Notes under the pieces: model-generated
The model's input: only the letters and a program-made list of their open reading frames with translations
The model's database searches: none
What the model was told of the DNA's origin: nothing
Part shown: in pieces, positions 5,763 through 5,826 of the stretch
How the letters are laid out: the number at the start of each line of letters is the position of its first letter
How positions within the stretch are numbered: position 1 is the stretch's first letter
Position numbers and translations under genes: made by a program
NCBI GenBank assembly: GCA_002441865.1
Contig: DJNY01000067.1
Coordinates: 7,724-13,549 of the forward strand
Length of the DNA stretch: 5,826 bases
Source of the DNA: Lachnospiraceae bacterium UBA6452
GTDB taxonomy: Bacteria; Bacillota; Clostridia; Lachnospirales; Lachnospiraceae
Direction of reading: 5' to 3'

Positions 5763-5826
5763 GTGAAAGAAAATAGAGGAAAGCCATAGATTGGCGCACT
5801 TAACTAAGCTGTCTAAGGCAGGCAAC
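5763..5826 (+). pseudogene. Start of an unrecognised gene with apparent frameshift, cut by the window edge
   Basis: A GTG at 5763 has an excellent GGGGGA ribosome binding site six bases upstream, but the frame stops at TAG after eight codons (VKENRGKP). A neighbouring frame from 5767 is open to the edge and reads KKIEESHRLAHLTKLSKAGN, which looks like ordinary helical protein. Adding one A to the AAAA run at 5770-5773 would join the GTG to this frame as M-K-E-K-I-E-E-S and onward. Alternatives are that translation starts at TTG 5791 with AGAGGA ten bases upstream, or that the eight-codon peptide is a leader. I do not recognise the family, and too little is visible to assign a function. Confidence 0.4.

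Noticed and set aside
1..5826. CRISPR array, tRNA or rRNA genes, insertion sequence
   Set aside because: No regularly spaced repeats, cloverleaf-like sequences, conserved rRNA stretches, transposase motifs or terminal inverted repeats were found on either strand.

Overview
The window looks like a chromosomal stretch of a motile Clostridia, most likely a Lachnospiraceae-type Firmicute. This rests on the protein families, strong GGAGG-type ribosome binding sites, sigma-A-like promoters, and a chemoreceptor whose architecture I associate with gut Lachnospiraceae. That assignment is from memory of family resemblance; no search was run.

Left half (1-2008), all on the minus strand. A C_GCAxxG_C_C-type cysteine-rich protein (2008-1607) is followed after 74 bases by a MATE-family multidrug/cation efflux pump (1532-135). 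Then, running off the left edge, comes the first 31 codons of a probable zf-HC2 anti-sigma-like protein. This last gene has its own near-consensus promoter, whose -35 box contains the MATE stop codon.

Middle (2009-5197), plus strand. A divergent intergenic region holds back-to-back promoters and a perfect 14-bp palindrome over the plus-strand -10 region. It drives a two-gene unit: an HSL-like alpha/beta hydrolase, and 13 bases later a 693-residue hybrid receptor. The receptor joins a six-segment membrane domain, a long methyl-accepting signalling hairpin without an evident HAMP domain, and a C-terminal YcgR-like module with an intact PilZ c-di-GMP motif. In one polypeptide it could couple c-di-GMP to chemotaxis or flagellar control.

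Right end (5198-5826) has no intact gene but is structured, and is visibly richer in A+T than the genes. Just after the receptor lies what I read as a degenerate type I toxin-antitoxin locus. It has a 28-codon holin-like toxin frame that has lost its start by one base and a perfect 13-bp bidirectional terminator overlapping the toxin stop. A consensus promoter on the opposite strand would make a roughly 98-nt antisense RNA ending in that terminator. Further right are a tandem 11-bp repeat, a perfect inverted repeat, promoter-like boxes and an excellent ribosome binding site. The latter leads into a frame that stops after eight codons but would stay open to the window edge if one A were restored.
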